64,000 bases of DNA from Cryptosporangium aurantiacum (GTDB lineage Bacteria; Actinomycetota; Actinomycetes; Mycobacteriales; Cryptosporangiaceae), in contig NZ_FRCS01000015.1 of assembly GCF_900143005.1 (NCBI RefSeq), positions 62,001-126,000 on the forward strand, written 5' to 3'. The notes beneath the pieces were generated by a model. That model was not told the DNA's origin and ran no database searches. It saw nothing but the letters and a program-made list of their open reading frames with translations. Of this stretch, positions 42,736 through 50,471 are shown piece after piece (the first letter of the stretch is position 1; each line of letters opens with the position of its first letter). The position numbers and the translations under genes were made by a program.

Positions 42736-44568
42736 TCACTCCGCAGCGCTCTGGCGGGCGGCGTCGAGTTCGTCGAGGCCGCGCAGTACGTCCGCCACCA
42801 ACGCGGACGCCGTAGCCGGCTTGTCGTTGACGATCTCCTGGGCACGGCGGAGGTGGGCTCGCAGCCGCTGCATGCTTCCACGCATCGCCGGACCGGCCTC
42901 GAGCGAGCCGCTGAACAACTCCCGGTCGAGGAGCTGCGCGGCCTCGCTGATCTGGTGGGTGGCCGTCTGCAGCAGCAGGTCGCTGCGCGGCGGCTTGTCG
43001 AGCACCAGGTCCGCCATCATGACGAGGCACTCCATGACCCGCTCGGTCTGGTACCAGGACGGCTGGGTGTAGGTCGCACCGCGTCCGAAGACCTCGGCGG
43101 GCTGATCCCAGAGTGAGCCCTCCGGCCGCGCGATCCGCCGCGTCGCCAGGTGATCCCAGACCTGGTCGGCCAGGCGCCCCAGGTCGCTCCGCAACTCGGG
43201 GCTCCGCGTCAGGCCGGCCAGCGTGATGACACGCTTGAGGAGCATGACCGAGAAGTCGGAGACGACCCAGGTCAGCGACGGGCCGCCCTCGGTGTCGCTG
43301 CCGGCCAGGCGCAGCGGGACGCCCGGGTCGTGCAGGTCGAGCGCCTGGTCGCGGGCGAGCGGGCGACGGGTGACACGCCCGCGGCTGGCCAGCTCCAACA
43401 GCACGCTGAGCACCCGCTCGAGGTCGCTGTCGGGCGCCTTCCGCTGCGCGAGGTCGTGGGTGACCAGCGAGGTGACCAGCAGGCTGAAGTACTCCGACTC
43501 CTCGCCGTCACTGGTCCGCCAGGGAATGTCTTCGAGCGGCCAGCGCTCGGACTCAGAACTCGCGATCGTCGCCCAGTACGAGCGCACGAGGTCGTACCGG
43601 AGCTGGAGCGCTGCCGCCAGCCGCTGCTGCTCCTCGTTGAGCAGGCGCAGGACTCGCGTTCGCTCGCTGGTGAGGTCGACGATGCCGGCCAGGGCGATCG
43701 TCGTGAAGTACAGCAGCGGTCGGCGCTGCGCGAGGCCCTCGCGCTGCACCCCGACGGGTTCCGTGGTCTCGATCTCCGGAGCGCCGCGCAGCGTCCCCCA
43801 GGTCCAGCCGCACTCGAACAGCAGGTTCGGCTTCTCCAGCTCGGACTGCTGGCCGGAACCGATGCTCAGGTCACGCAGCCCGGCGCGGACCTCCTTGAGG
43901 CGGGTCTGAAGGTCTTCGACGACCTGGGCCTCCGGCGCCCGACGCTGGTTGACCGTGCCGATCAGCGTCTGCCAGGGAAGCGAGCCCTCTTCGAACACGT
44001 TGACGGTGAAGCTCCGCAGCAACCCCACCATCGCCGCGCTCAGCCGGACGCTCGCCAGCCGCTCCAGCTCTTTCGCCTCGTCGATCAACTCTTGCCGGGT
44101 CAGGCTGGCCCGGAGGACCCGGACGAAACCGATCGTGGCCAGCGTGAGCGTGATCGACATCGAGTACGCGTCGACGACGTGCAGCTTTCGCTGTTCGTCG
44201 GAGATTTTCTCGGGATCATCGGCGTTGAAGTACGAGCCGCCGGAGAAATCCGGCGCGCCATCAGTATCGACGTACTCGTGCAGATATTCGGTCAAGTAGC
44301 GGATCAGACGGCGCGGAATGTCGATGCTGTCGCCGATCTTCCGCAGCGCGTCGGCCGCCTCGTCGTCCGTTTCGTCCGGCTGGTCGAGACGGAAGATGTT
44401 GACGAGTGAAGCGGGATGCATGATGCAGAGCAGTTGCTCCGCGTCGGAAATGGAGTTTCGCCCGTCGCGGCCGCCCCACTTCCAGCCGCCGGCCTTTTCG
44501 CCGTTTACCCCGAGGCTCGCGACCGCGCGCCAAATGTCGAGGATTTGCTGCCGTGGCTGCACTCTCAT
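42736..44568 (-). CDS. SCO2524-family protein
   Basis: 610 residues, mostly helical, no membrane helix certain. Family mark: RVQPRQQILDIWRAV followed by GGRDGRNSISDAEQLLCIM. Later parts include SLPWQTLIGTVNQRRAPEAQ and a Trp-rich WPLEDIPWRTSDGE region; the C-terminal ~80 residues form helices. No nucleotide-binding or catalytic motif recognised. ATG 44568 chosen because it gives the usual start of this family; the frame stays open to 44631. First gene of the operon on this strand, with a large divergent control region upstream. Probably the scaffold or sensor of the system; that is a guess from size. Confidence 0.75.
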   Translation of the reverse strand: MRVQPRQQILDIWRAVASLGVNGEKAGGWKWGGRDGRNSISDAEQLLCIMHPASLVNIFRLDQPDETDDEAADALRKIGDSIDIPRRLIRYLTEYLHEYVDTDGAPDFSGGSYFNADDPEKISDEQRKLHVVDAYSMSITLTLATIGFVRVLRASLTRQELIDEAKELERLASVRLSAAMVGLLRSFTVNVFEEGSLPWQTLIGTVNQRRAPEAQVVEDLQTRLKEVRAGLRDLSIGSGQQSELEKPNLLFECGWTWGTLRGAPEIETTEPVGVQREGLAQRRPLLYFTTIALAGIVDLTSERTRVLRLLNEEQQRLAAALQLRYDLVRSYWATIASSESERWPLEDIPWRTSDGEESEYFSLLVTSLVTHDLAQRKAPDSDLERVLSVLLELASRGRVTRRPLARDQALDLHDPGVPLRLAGSDTEGGPSLTWVVSDFSVMLLKRVITLAGLTRSPELRSDLGRLADQVWDHLATRRIARPEGSLWDQPAEVFGRGATYTQPSWYQTERVMECLVMMADLVLDKPPRSDLLLQTATHQISEAAQLLDRELFSGSLEAGPAMRGSMQRLRAHLRRAQEIVNDKPATASALVADVLRGLDELDAARQSAAE

Positions 44569-45255
44569 CGCGTCATCGCCACCCTCCCCCATCCGAGACG
44601 TCAATGGCGAACGCCGAGCCGCCGCCGCCACGGTAGATGCGCCACAAGCGACCGTTTAACACGCTACTACACCGGGCACGCCGTACAGAACGGACCGACG
44701 GACGCCCATTGCCCGTCGACCGACGAACTTCACACGGGCGACCCGTGCAAACTCATGACTCTCACGGGACATCTGATCAACCCCGCGTACATTGATCAGT
44801 CATGAGGCATTGGACGGCTCATCGCGCACCATCACACTCAAAAAGTCCTATGGTTTGCAGAACCAACAAAGGGGATAAACAACTCATAGAGAGAAGCGAT
44901 CAACAAACCTCACACACGGGAGTTGTCGAGCACTAGCGGCGAGAGTGAACCCGAACCCCGTACGAGCCGTAACACGATCGAGTGCCCGACAATCCGTCCG
45001 CTAAGGAAGGCGTGAGCTGCGGATGAACGTTGCGGCCGGACGAAAGGCTTGTAACAGGCTTGTGCCCAGGTCGCGCGGCTGCTTGCGCGCGCGACGTGAG
45101 CGGGTGCAAGATCTCCAGCCAGTGCCCCTGAGGCTCCGGCTGCAGGAGCGTAAGAATCGCTCTTGCCGCTGTAGTCGACAGTGTCACCGCGCGCACAGTC
45201 GGCGCCTTGGACGGGTGGTAGGTTCAGTTGTCTACGACTACTGCGAAGGAACGAC
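44569..45255. promoter_or_regulatory. Long divergent control region of the SCO2521-type locus
   Basis: About 690 nt without a convincing gene between the SCO2524-like operon and the tandem-GNAT gene. It is clearly less GC-rich than its surroundings from ~44740 to ~44930. It holds nested inverted repeats: CTCATGAC (44752-44759) with GTCATGAG (44799-44806), and CTGATCAA (44773-44780) with TTGATCAG (44792-44799), the latter with an 11-nt spacer. A GTCGCGCG/CGCGCGAC hairpin lies near 45070-45100. These look like operator sites for a shared regulator of both transcripts. Confidence 0.5.
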
Positions 45256-46161
45256 GTGACTGCGGCCATCCACGAGCAGGCGACGACCGAATCAAGCTCT
45301 GACGGGTATTTGGTTCGCGTCGGCGAGACGCGTGACCTGGACGCAGTATATGCCATCGCCTGCGCTAAGTTTGCTACAGCAGATGTCTACCCCCAATTCC
45401 TGTTCGGGCAGTTCGCCGACATTCTTGGGGAAGGCTTCGTCGTTGCCGAGTATCGCGGCGAAGTAGTCGGTTATTCGGTCACCATGCTGGACGCCGCCCA
45501 CCCCGATCACGGGGTCGTGCTGTCCTCGGCCGTCAACCCGGCGCACGCCCGCAGCGGCGTCGATGAGCTGCTGCACGCGAGGGCGATGCGATACCTCGCC
45601 GAACGATCCCGTGAGGTCGACCCGAAGAAGCCGGCGCCTCCGCGCGAGCCGTATGTCGGGCAGACCTTCGGCCCTTATCGCGTGCGAGAGTTTCGCGCCT
45701 CCGACCTTGCCGGCGTGTACGGCGTCGAACTCAGCGCCTTCGGCGACGATCCCTATCCGGTGCTGTTCTTCGAACAGCTCGCCACGGTGCTGGGCGGGGG
45801 CTTTCTCGTCGCCGAGAGTCACTCAGCGGACGGCCCGGCCGTGGTCGGGTACCTCCTCGCCGTTCTCGACGCGCGCTATCCGGACCTGGGTTGGGTCATG
45901 TCGGTGGCCGTGCACGCCGAGCACCGCGGGCACCACGTCGGCTACCACCTGATGGACGCTGCGGAGACCTACTTCAAGAGCCAGCGTTGTAGCGAGGTCA
46001 TGCTGACCGTCGACCCGGACAACGTGCCGGCGGTGACGCTCTACAAGAACCTGGATTACCGGGAGATCGAGCGGAACGACAACCACCACGGTCTCAACCT
46101 CTCCCGCCTGGTGATGAAGCAGCACACGTTCGTGGACGTACCGCGGCTGAAGGGCGAGTAG
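45256..46161 (+). CDS. Tandem GNAT-domain N-acetyltransferase
   Basis: 301 residues made of two GNAT-like domains. The first (~17-115: RDLDAVYAIACAKFATADVYP, GEGFVVAEYRGEVVGY) lacks a good acetyl-CoA loop (its AHARSGVDELL is degenerate). The second (~145-290) is more complete: FRASDLAGVYGVE, GGFLVAES, VAVHAEHRGHHVGYHLMDAAE, and TVDPDNVPAVTLYKNLDY. Start at GTG 45256, which follows AAGGA; an upstream frame to 45181 is discarded. Both halves and the GNAT at 47082 share the F.AxDxYPxFFF...G.GF.(I/V)A pattern, so they are paralogues. Probably acetylates an N-terminus or Lys of a system component. Confidence 0.8.
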   Translation: MTAAIHEQATTESSSDGYLVRVGETRDLDAVYAIACAKFATADVYPQFLFGQFADILGEGFVVAEYRGEVVGYSVTMLDAAHPDHGVVLSSAVNPAHARSGVDELLHARAMRYLAERSREVDPKKPAPPREPYVGQTFGPYRVREFRASDLAGVYGVELSAFGDDPYPVLFFEQLATVLGGGFLVAESHSADGPAVVGYLLAVLDARYPDLGWVMSVAVHAEHRGHHVGYHLMDAAETYFKSQRCSEVMLTVDPDNVPAVTLYKNLDYREIERNDNHHGLNLSRLVMKQHTFVDVPRLKGE

Positions 46162-46171
46162 CGCTACTCGC
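46154..46171. terminator. Perfect 18-nt palindrome spanning two convergent stop codons
   Basis: GCGAGTAGCGCTACTCGC reads the same on both strands; the TAG stops of the tandem-GNAT gene and the methyltransferase gene are mirror images in it and only 2 nt apart. It may act as a small bidirectional terminator or be a chance result of the compact arrangement. Confidence 0.5.
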
Positions 46172-46967
46172 GAACAGCTCGGGGCCCCGCTCGGCCCGTC
46201 GCAACGATCATCGCCTCGTGCCCCTCTCGCAACGACCCGTCCGCCCCGTACGGAACGCGTTGGACCGACACGTCCGTCGCGACGCGTGTGAGCACGTCCT
46301 CAACGGCCGCTTTGTCGACCGCATGCGCCGGGAACGGCACGCCGTGCACGCTGTATCCATGAGAGTTTTCCATGTGCGACGTGGCGAACGGCGCACCTTG
46401 GCGCAGCGATCCGACGAAAGACTCCATCGCACCGATGAATTCCGCCTCTTTGGTCGACAGCGACTCAGCGACGAAGAACATCGTCCCCAAGTCGTACTGC
46501 CGACCTTTCAGCCGAAATAAGTCATCGTGACGAATGTGCGCCTTCTGTCGAAACAGCTGCCGCGGATCGCGCACGCGGCGATAAGGCCGCCTCGTCGTCA
46601 ACTCGTTCCAGAACAGGAGCCAGTTGTCGTCGAACTCTGCCTGCTGCCGGTCCAGCCAGGCGACGTTCGCCGCGCCACGCTCGACCAGCACCAGGCGGTC
46701 GACGAACGGCAGCATCGCCAGCGCCGGGTAGAGATTGGCACCGGTGCCGACGTCCACCGCGGTTCGTTCACCCCGCCGGATCCCGAACCGACCGCGCCTG
46801 AATCCGGCGTCAGTGAAGAAGTCCCGGACTACCCGTAGGATGTGTCGGTCGTCGTCGCGGACCTGCAGGTAGTTGTCATCTACATAGGACGACGGGTCGA
46901 AGCGATCCCAGTCGGCATCGGCGTTTCGTACAGCCGGCCCCGCCCCGGATCGGTCGTCTTGTGTCAC
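46164..46967 (-). CDS. SCO2525-family SAM-dependent methyltransferase
   Basis: 267 residues, Rossmann-fold methyltransferase resembling the NNMT/PNMT/TEMT small-molecule group. WDRFDPSSYVDDNYLQVRDDDRHI opens the domain (in two overlapping parts), SAM motif I is VDVGTGANLYPALAML, followed by acidic VERGAANV, and FVAESLSTKEAEF is the post-motif segment. GTG start; stop 2 nt from that of the convergent tandem-GNAT gene. It completes the SCO2525-to-SCO2521 order on this strand, interrupted only by the opposing GNAT gene. Substrate unknown; a small molecule or another component of the set. Confidence 0.88.
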   Translation of the reverse strand: MTQDDRSGAGPAVRNADADWDRFDPSSYVDDNYLQVRDDDRHILRVVRDFFTDAGFRRGRFGIRRGERTAVDVGTGANLYPALAMLPFVDRLVLVERGAANVAWLDRQQAEFDDNWLLFWNELTTRRPYRRVRDPRQLFRQKAHIRHDDLFRLKGRQYDLGTMFFVAESLSTKEAEFIGAMESFVGSLRQGAPFATSHMENSHGYSVHGVPFPAHAVDKAAVEDVLTRVATDVSVQRVPYGADGSLREGHEAMIVATGRAGPRAVRE

Positions 46968-47081
46968 CCGTGGCTCCGCTCGACGTCGGTCGCTGCAGTA
47001 ACCGGCCAGTAACCAGTCCTATCATGGAATCACGGATGGCACGGGCGCGATCACACACTGTGGACTCCGCAGGGGGCAAGC

Positions 47082-47570
47082 ATGAAGCACCATGACCCGA
47101 CGGCGCCCCTACCGCCTGAGTACCGAATCAGGCAGTGCCGCCGGGAGGACCTCTTCGGAGTTATCCACGTCGACGCCATGGCCTTCGCCGGGCACGATCT
47201 GTTTCCAGGCTTCTTCTTCGTTCAGGCACTGGACATTTGTGGCGACGGCTTTTTGATTGCTGATTTCCACAACGAGATCGTTGGATACGCCATCGCAGCA
47301 CGGAGGCAGGACGAAGTCTTACAGGGATGGATATTGTCGACCGGCGTTCTACCGGACCACCAGCGGCGTGGGATAGGAAGCAACCTCACCGCGCAGGTGG
47401 AGTTGTTTCTGGCGCGCGCGGGAGTATCGGCCACTGTACTGACCGTAGACCCAGAGAATGCGACGGCGCTCCGCTTCTATCAGCGCCTCGGGTACGAGCA
47501 GGTCAGCAGATTCCCGGACCACTTCGGCGAGCGCGAGGACCGGATACTGATGAAACGGCGATTGAATTAG
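47082..47570 (+). CDS. GNAT-family N-acetyltransferase
   Basis: 162 residues, single GNAT domain with the standard acetyl-CoA motif: LPDHQRRGIGSNLTAQVE, then TVDPENATALRFYQRLGYE. N-terminal half: IRQCRREDLFGVIHVDAMAF, GDGFLIADFHNEIVGYAI. It resembles RimI-type enzymes and is a paralogue of the tandem GNAT at 45256. ATG start. Divergent from the methyltransferase (114-nt spacer) and convergent with the GNAT-membrane gene, overlapping its end by 4 nt. Substrate unknown. Confidence 0.88.
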   Translation: MKHHDPTAPLPPEYRIRQCRREDLFGVIHVDAMAFAGHDLFPGFFFVQALDICGDGFLIADFHNEIVGYAIAARRQDEVLQGWILSTGVLPDHQRRGIGSNLTAQVELFLARAGVSATVLTVDPENATALRFYQRLGYEQVSRFPDHFGEREDRILMKRRLN

Positions 47571-48775
47571 CGTCGGATCTGCCAGCGCTGCATGCCATCT
47601 CGGGTTCCCGCCTCGCTCCGGCGCGCGAACAGGAAGACCGTCGATTGGGCGATCAGGGAGCCCGCGAACGCCAGCGTCCACGGCCAGCTGATCGGCGAGT
47701 ACCGGACGACAACGGCGCCGGCCGCGGGCGCGATGACGATGACAGCGGTGAGAAGGTGGGTCCACACCGACTGGGTGAACCGGCTAGCGAGCGAGAAACC
47801 CGACCGGAAGTAGCAGCCCAACGCCACCGAGGCCACCCCACCGGTGATCAGGGCCGGCACCCAGGACGGCGTCAGCTGCGCGTACGTCACTTCGAGCGAG
47901 ACGACGAACGGTAGAACTCCGCCGTACTCCGAGAGGACGTTGCCCCACTTCATGTTGTCGACGAATGCATTGGACCGCAGCCGCGCCAGCTCGCCCGACG
48001 TGTTCGCGTAGATGATCAGCGCCAGCGTCGTCGTCAACGCCGCGCCGAGCAGGAGCACCTTGATGTCGTCCGGGTACTTCCCCGACGTGAACGAGAAGCC
48101 GAGCACGAACGTGATCGCCGCCAAGATGCCGGCCGCGAACGCAATGCCCGCCATCGACTCGTCGGACTGGAGCGTGGCGATGTCCTCGTTCTCGAAGCGC
48201 GCCACCTCGAGCACCCGCCGGCCGCCGAGGTGGTACGCGCCGGTGACCGCGTAGCTCTCCTCGTCGATCAGGCGTTGAATGGCCTGCCAGGACGTCAGCG
48301 CGAGGAGGTACCGCTCATCCGGGTCGAGGTACTCGTACCGGCTCTTGTAGACGCAGTAGAGGCCGTGCCGCCCGGGCGCGAACAGGTTGTCCAGCGCTCG
48401 CCGTCCGACGAACCCCTGTTCGAACAGAGCATGCAGCAGGTCCGTGTCGTCCACCGCTACCTGCATCGAGACTGCCGGCCGATCGCGGACGTCGCGCCCC
48501 TTGGCCTCCTGCAGCACGTCGGCGATCAGCAGTTTCTCATCGCCGTGGCTCCGCCGTTCCGGATGCACGACGAGGGACGACAAGAAGACGTGGGAACCGG
48601 GCGGCCGCTCGACCACCAGGTAGGCGACTGGGACACTGCCGACCTCGGCCAACCGGACGCCTTCAGAAGTATCCGGTGGCGGCGCGCCCAGGCCGGGCCC
48701 CGCTAACCCGTGCAGCTCCGCGAGTGCGTCCAAGTCGGCGGTCGTGGCAGACCGAACCGTGGCATCTGTGGTCAT
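47567..48775 (-). CDS. GNAT-like domain fused to a six-helix membrane domain
   Basis: 402 residues. Residues 1-~135 look like a GNAT fold: VRSATTADLDALAELHGLAG, VAYLVVERPPGSHVFLSSLVVHPERRSHG, then helix/strand elements to ALFEQGFVG; the Q/RxxGxG/A loop is RRSHGD, so catalytic competence is doubtful. A ~80-residue linker (YVYKSRYEYL-like) leads to six hydrophobic helices (AGIAFAAGILAAITFVLGF through WTLAFAGSLIAQSTVFLF). Membrane-bound GNAT fusions are uncommon. ATG start. It overlaps the convergent GNAT gene by 4 nt. It may be the membrane partner of the acetyltransferases at this locus. Confidence 0.75.
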   Translation of the reverse strand: MTTDATVRSATTADLDALAELHGLAGPGLGAPPPDTSEGVRLAEVGSVPVAYLVVERPPGSHVFLSSLVVHPERRSHGDEKLLIADVLQEAKGRDVRDRPAVSMQVAVDDTDLLHALFEQGFVGRRALDNLFAPGRHGLYCVYKSRYEYLDPDERYLLALTSWQAIQRLIDEESYAVTGAYHLGGRRVLEVARFENEDIATLQSDESMAGIAFAAGILAAITFVLGFSFTSGKYPDDIKVLLLGAALTTTLALIIYANTSGELARLRSNAFVDNMKWGNVLSEYGGVLPFVVSLEVTYAQLTPSWVPALITGGVASVALGCYFRSGFSLASRFTQSVWTHLLTAVIVIAPAAGAVVVRYSPISWPWTLAFAGSLIAQSTVFLFARRSEAGTRDGMQRWQIRR

Positions 48776-48887
48776 GACCCCCCAGTCACCGCGCGTACCC
48801 CGGGGTCCATTATCGGTATTCGCGGCGCCGCAAGGACGCCATTCGCGCTAGGCATCCGTGGCCGCGCCGGACGCCGTACCGCGCGGG

Positions 48888-49283
48888 CTAGCGAGGGCCC
48901 AGCAGGTCCCAGCGGTTACCGGCGATGTCGAGGAACACGACGACCCGTCCGTAGGGCTCGTCGCGCGGCTCGCCGACGAACTCCACCCCGGCTGCCCGCA
49001 TGCGCTCGTAGTGCGCCTCGAAGTCGTCCACCCGGAGGAAGAAACCGACCCGGCCGGCGAACTGGTCGCCGACCGCCGCAGCCTGACGCTCGCCGTCGGC
49101 CTGGGCGAGCAGGATGCCGGTCTGCGCGCCCGGCGGCCGGACCACGACCCAGCGCTTCGGGCGGCCGCCGTGGGTGGTCACCGCCGGTGAGTCTTCGACC
49201 AACTCGAAGCCGAGAACCTCGGTGAAGAATTCGATCGCCGGGTCATAGGACTCCACCACGATCGCGAACGACTCGATGTGCAC
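48888..49283 (-). CDS. VOC-superfamily protein (glyoxalase/dioxygenase-like)
   Basis: 131 residues, two beta-alpha-beta-beta-beta units typical of the vicinal oxygen chelate fold: HIESFAIVVESYDPAIEFFTEVLGFELVED and VGFFLRVDDFEAHYERMRAAGVEFVGEPRDEPYG (quoted in part), ending FLDIAGNRWDLL, where the usual D(P/I)xGN(R/L)W(E/D)L motif is seen. Such proteins bind a metal and small hydrophobic or electrophilic substrates; the specific reaction cannot be named. Separated from glgM by 36 nt on the same strand. Confidence 0.88.
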   Translation of the reverse strand: MHIESFAIVVESYDPAIEFFTEVLGFELVEDSPAVTTHGGRPKRWVVVRPPGAQTGILLAQADGERQAAAVGDQFAGRVGFFLRVDDFEAHYERMRAAGVEFVGEPRDEPYGRVVVFLDIAGNRWDLLGPR

Positions 49284-49319
49284 GTTCGCAGCCTACGGAC
49301 GCGGCGGTGGCACTGCGGA

Positions 49320-50459
49320 TCAGCCCTGGACCTCGGTGTAGAGAGCCGCTGTCCGGGCCGCGACCGCGTCCCAGCCGAACTCGTCGAGTACGCGCCTGCG
49401 GCCGGCCGCTCCCATCGCGGTGGCCGTAGCGGAGTCGGCCACCAGGTGGGTGATCGCGGCCGCCAGATCCCGTTCGAAGGACTGCTCGTCGGCCGCGTCG
49501 TACGGGACCAGCGTGCCTGTGACGCCGTCGGCGACCACCTCCGGGATGCCGCCCATCGCACCGGCGACGACCGGGGTCCCGCACGCCATCGCCTCCAGGT
49601 TGACGATGCCCAGCGGCTCGTACACCGAGGGACAGCAGAACACTGCGGCACTGCTCAGGACCTGCCGGACGTCGTCCGGAGGGAGCATCTCGGGAACCAG
49701 GACGACGCCCGCGCGCTCGGCCGCCAGTTGCCGGACCTCGGCCGCGGCTTCCGGAGTATCGGCGGCCCCAGCCAGCAGGACAAATTGGACGTCCGGGTCG
49801 ACGAGCCGGGCGGCCCGTAACAGGTGCGGCAAGCCTTTCTGCCTCGTGACCCGCCCGACGAACGCGACGTACGGCCGGGCCGGATCCACGCCGAGCCGCC
49901 GGAGGACGGCCGGATCGGGGTCCGGAAAGTACAGATCTGGGTCGACGCCGTTCCGGATGACCACGACGCGGGCAGGGTCCAACACCGGGTACTGCGCGAG
50001 CACGTCGGCCCGCATGGCCGCGCTGACCGCGATCACCGCGTCGGCGCTCTCGATCGCCGTGCGCTCGGCCCAGGACGAGAGCCGGTACCCACCGCCGAGT
50101 TGCTCGGCCTTCCACGGACGCAGCGGCTCCAGGGAATGGGCGGTAAGGACGTGCGGAACGTCGTGGAGCCGCGCGGCCCAGTGCCCGGCCATGTTCGTGT
50201 ACCAGGTGTGCGAGTGAACGAGGCTCGCGCCGCCGAGCCCGCCGGCGATCGCCAGGTCTCCGGCGAGCACGTCGAGCGCCGGGTTTCCGCCGAGGTCGCC
50301 CAGGGCGTACGCGGCCGCGCCGGGGCGCGGTTCTCCCAGGCAATGCACGTCCACGGCGACGCCGCTGCGGCGCAGGTGCCGGACCAGGAACTCCACGTGA
50401 ACACCGCCGCCGCCGTACACGAACGGTGGGTATTCCCGGGTCAGCATGCCCACTGGCAT
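49320..50459 (-). CDS. glgM: Glycogen synthase/alpha-maltose-1-phosphate synthase (GT4)
   Basis: About 379 residues, GT-B fold, GT4. MLTREYPPFVYGGGGVHV is the typical opening of the actinobacterial enzyme (compare M. tuberculosis Rv1212c); SLVHSHTWYTNMAGHWAA, AHSLEPLRPWKAEQLGGGY, RVTRQKGLPHLLRA, and the E-x7-E motif EPLGIVNLE follow. In mycobacteria the homologue makes maltose-1-phosphate from ADP-glucose and Glc-1-P for the GlgE pathway; older annotation is glgA. Start ATG 50459 is preferred; GTG 50468 is also possible. Divergent from the ROK regulator, only 12 nt apart, so the promoters must overlap the coding ends. Confidence 0.9.
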   Translation of the reverse strand: MPVGMLTREYPPFVYGGGGVHVEFLVRHLRRSGVAVDVHCLGEPRPGAAAYALGDLGGNPALDVLAGDLAIAGGLGGASLVHSHTWYTNMAGHWAARLHDVPHVLTAHSLEPLRPWKAEQLGGGYRLSSWAERTAIESADAVIAVSAAMRADVLAQYPVLDPARVVVIRNGVDPDLYFPDPDPAVLRRLGVDPARPYVAFVGRVTRQKGLPHLLRAARLVDPDVQFVLLAGAADTPEAAAEVRQLAAERAGVVLVPEMLPPDDVRQVLSSAAVFCCPSVYEPLGIVNLEAMACGTPVVAGAMGGIPEVVADGVTGTLVPYDAADEQSFERDLAAAITHLVADSATATAMGAAGRRRVLDEFGWDAVAARTAALYTEVQG

Positions 50460-50471
50460 TATGTTCACGCC

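Noticed and set aside
38849-48775. Integrative element or prophage carrying the SCO2521-type locus
   Set aside because: No integrase, transposase, tRNA-based att repeat or phage gene is visible at either edge; base composition drops only in the intergenic control region.
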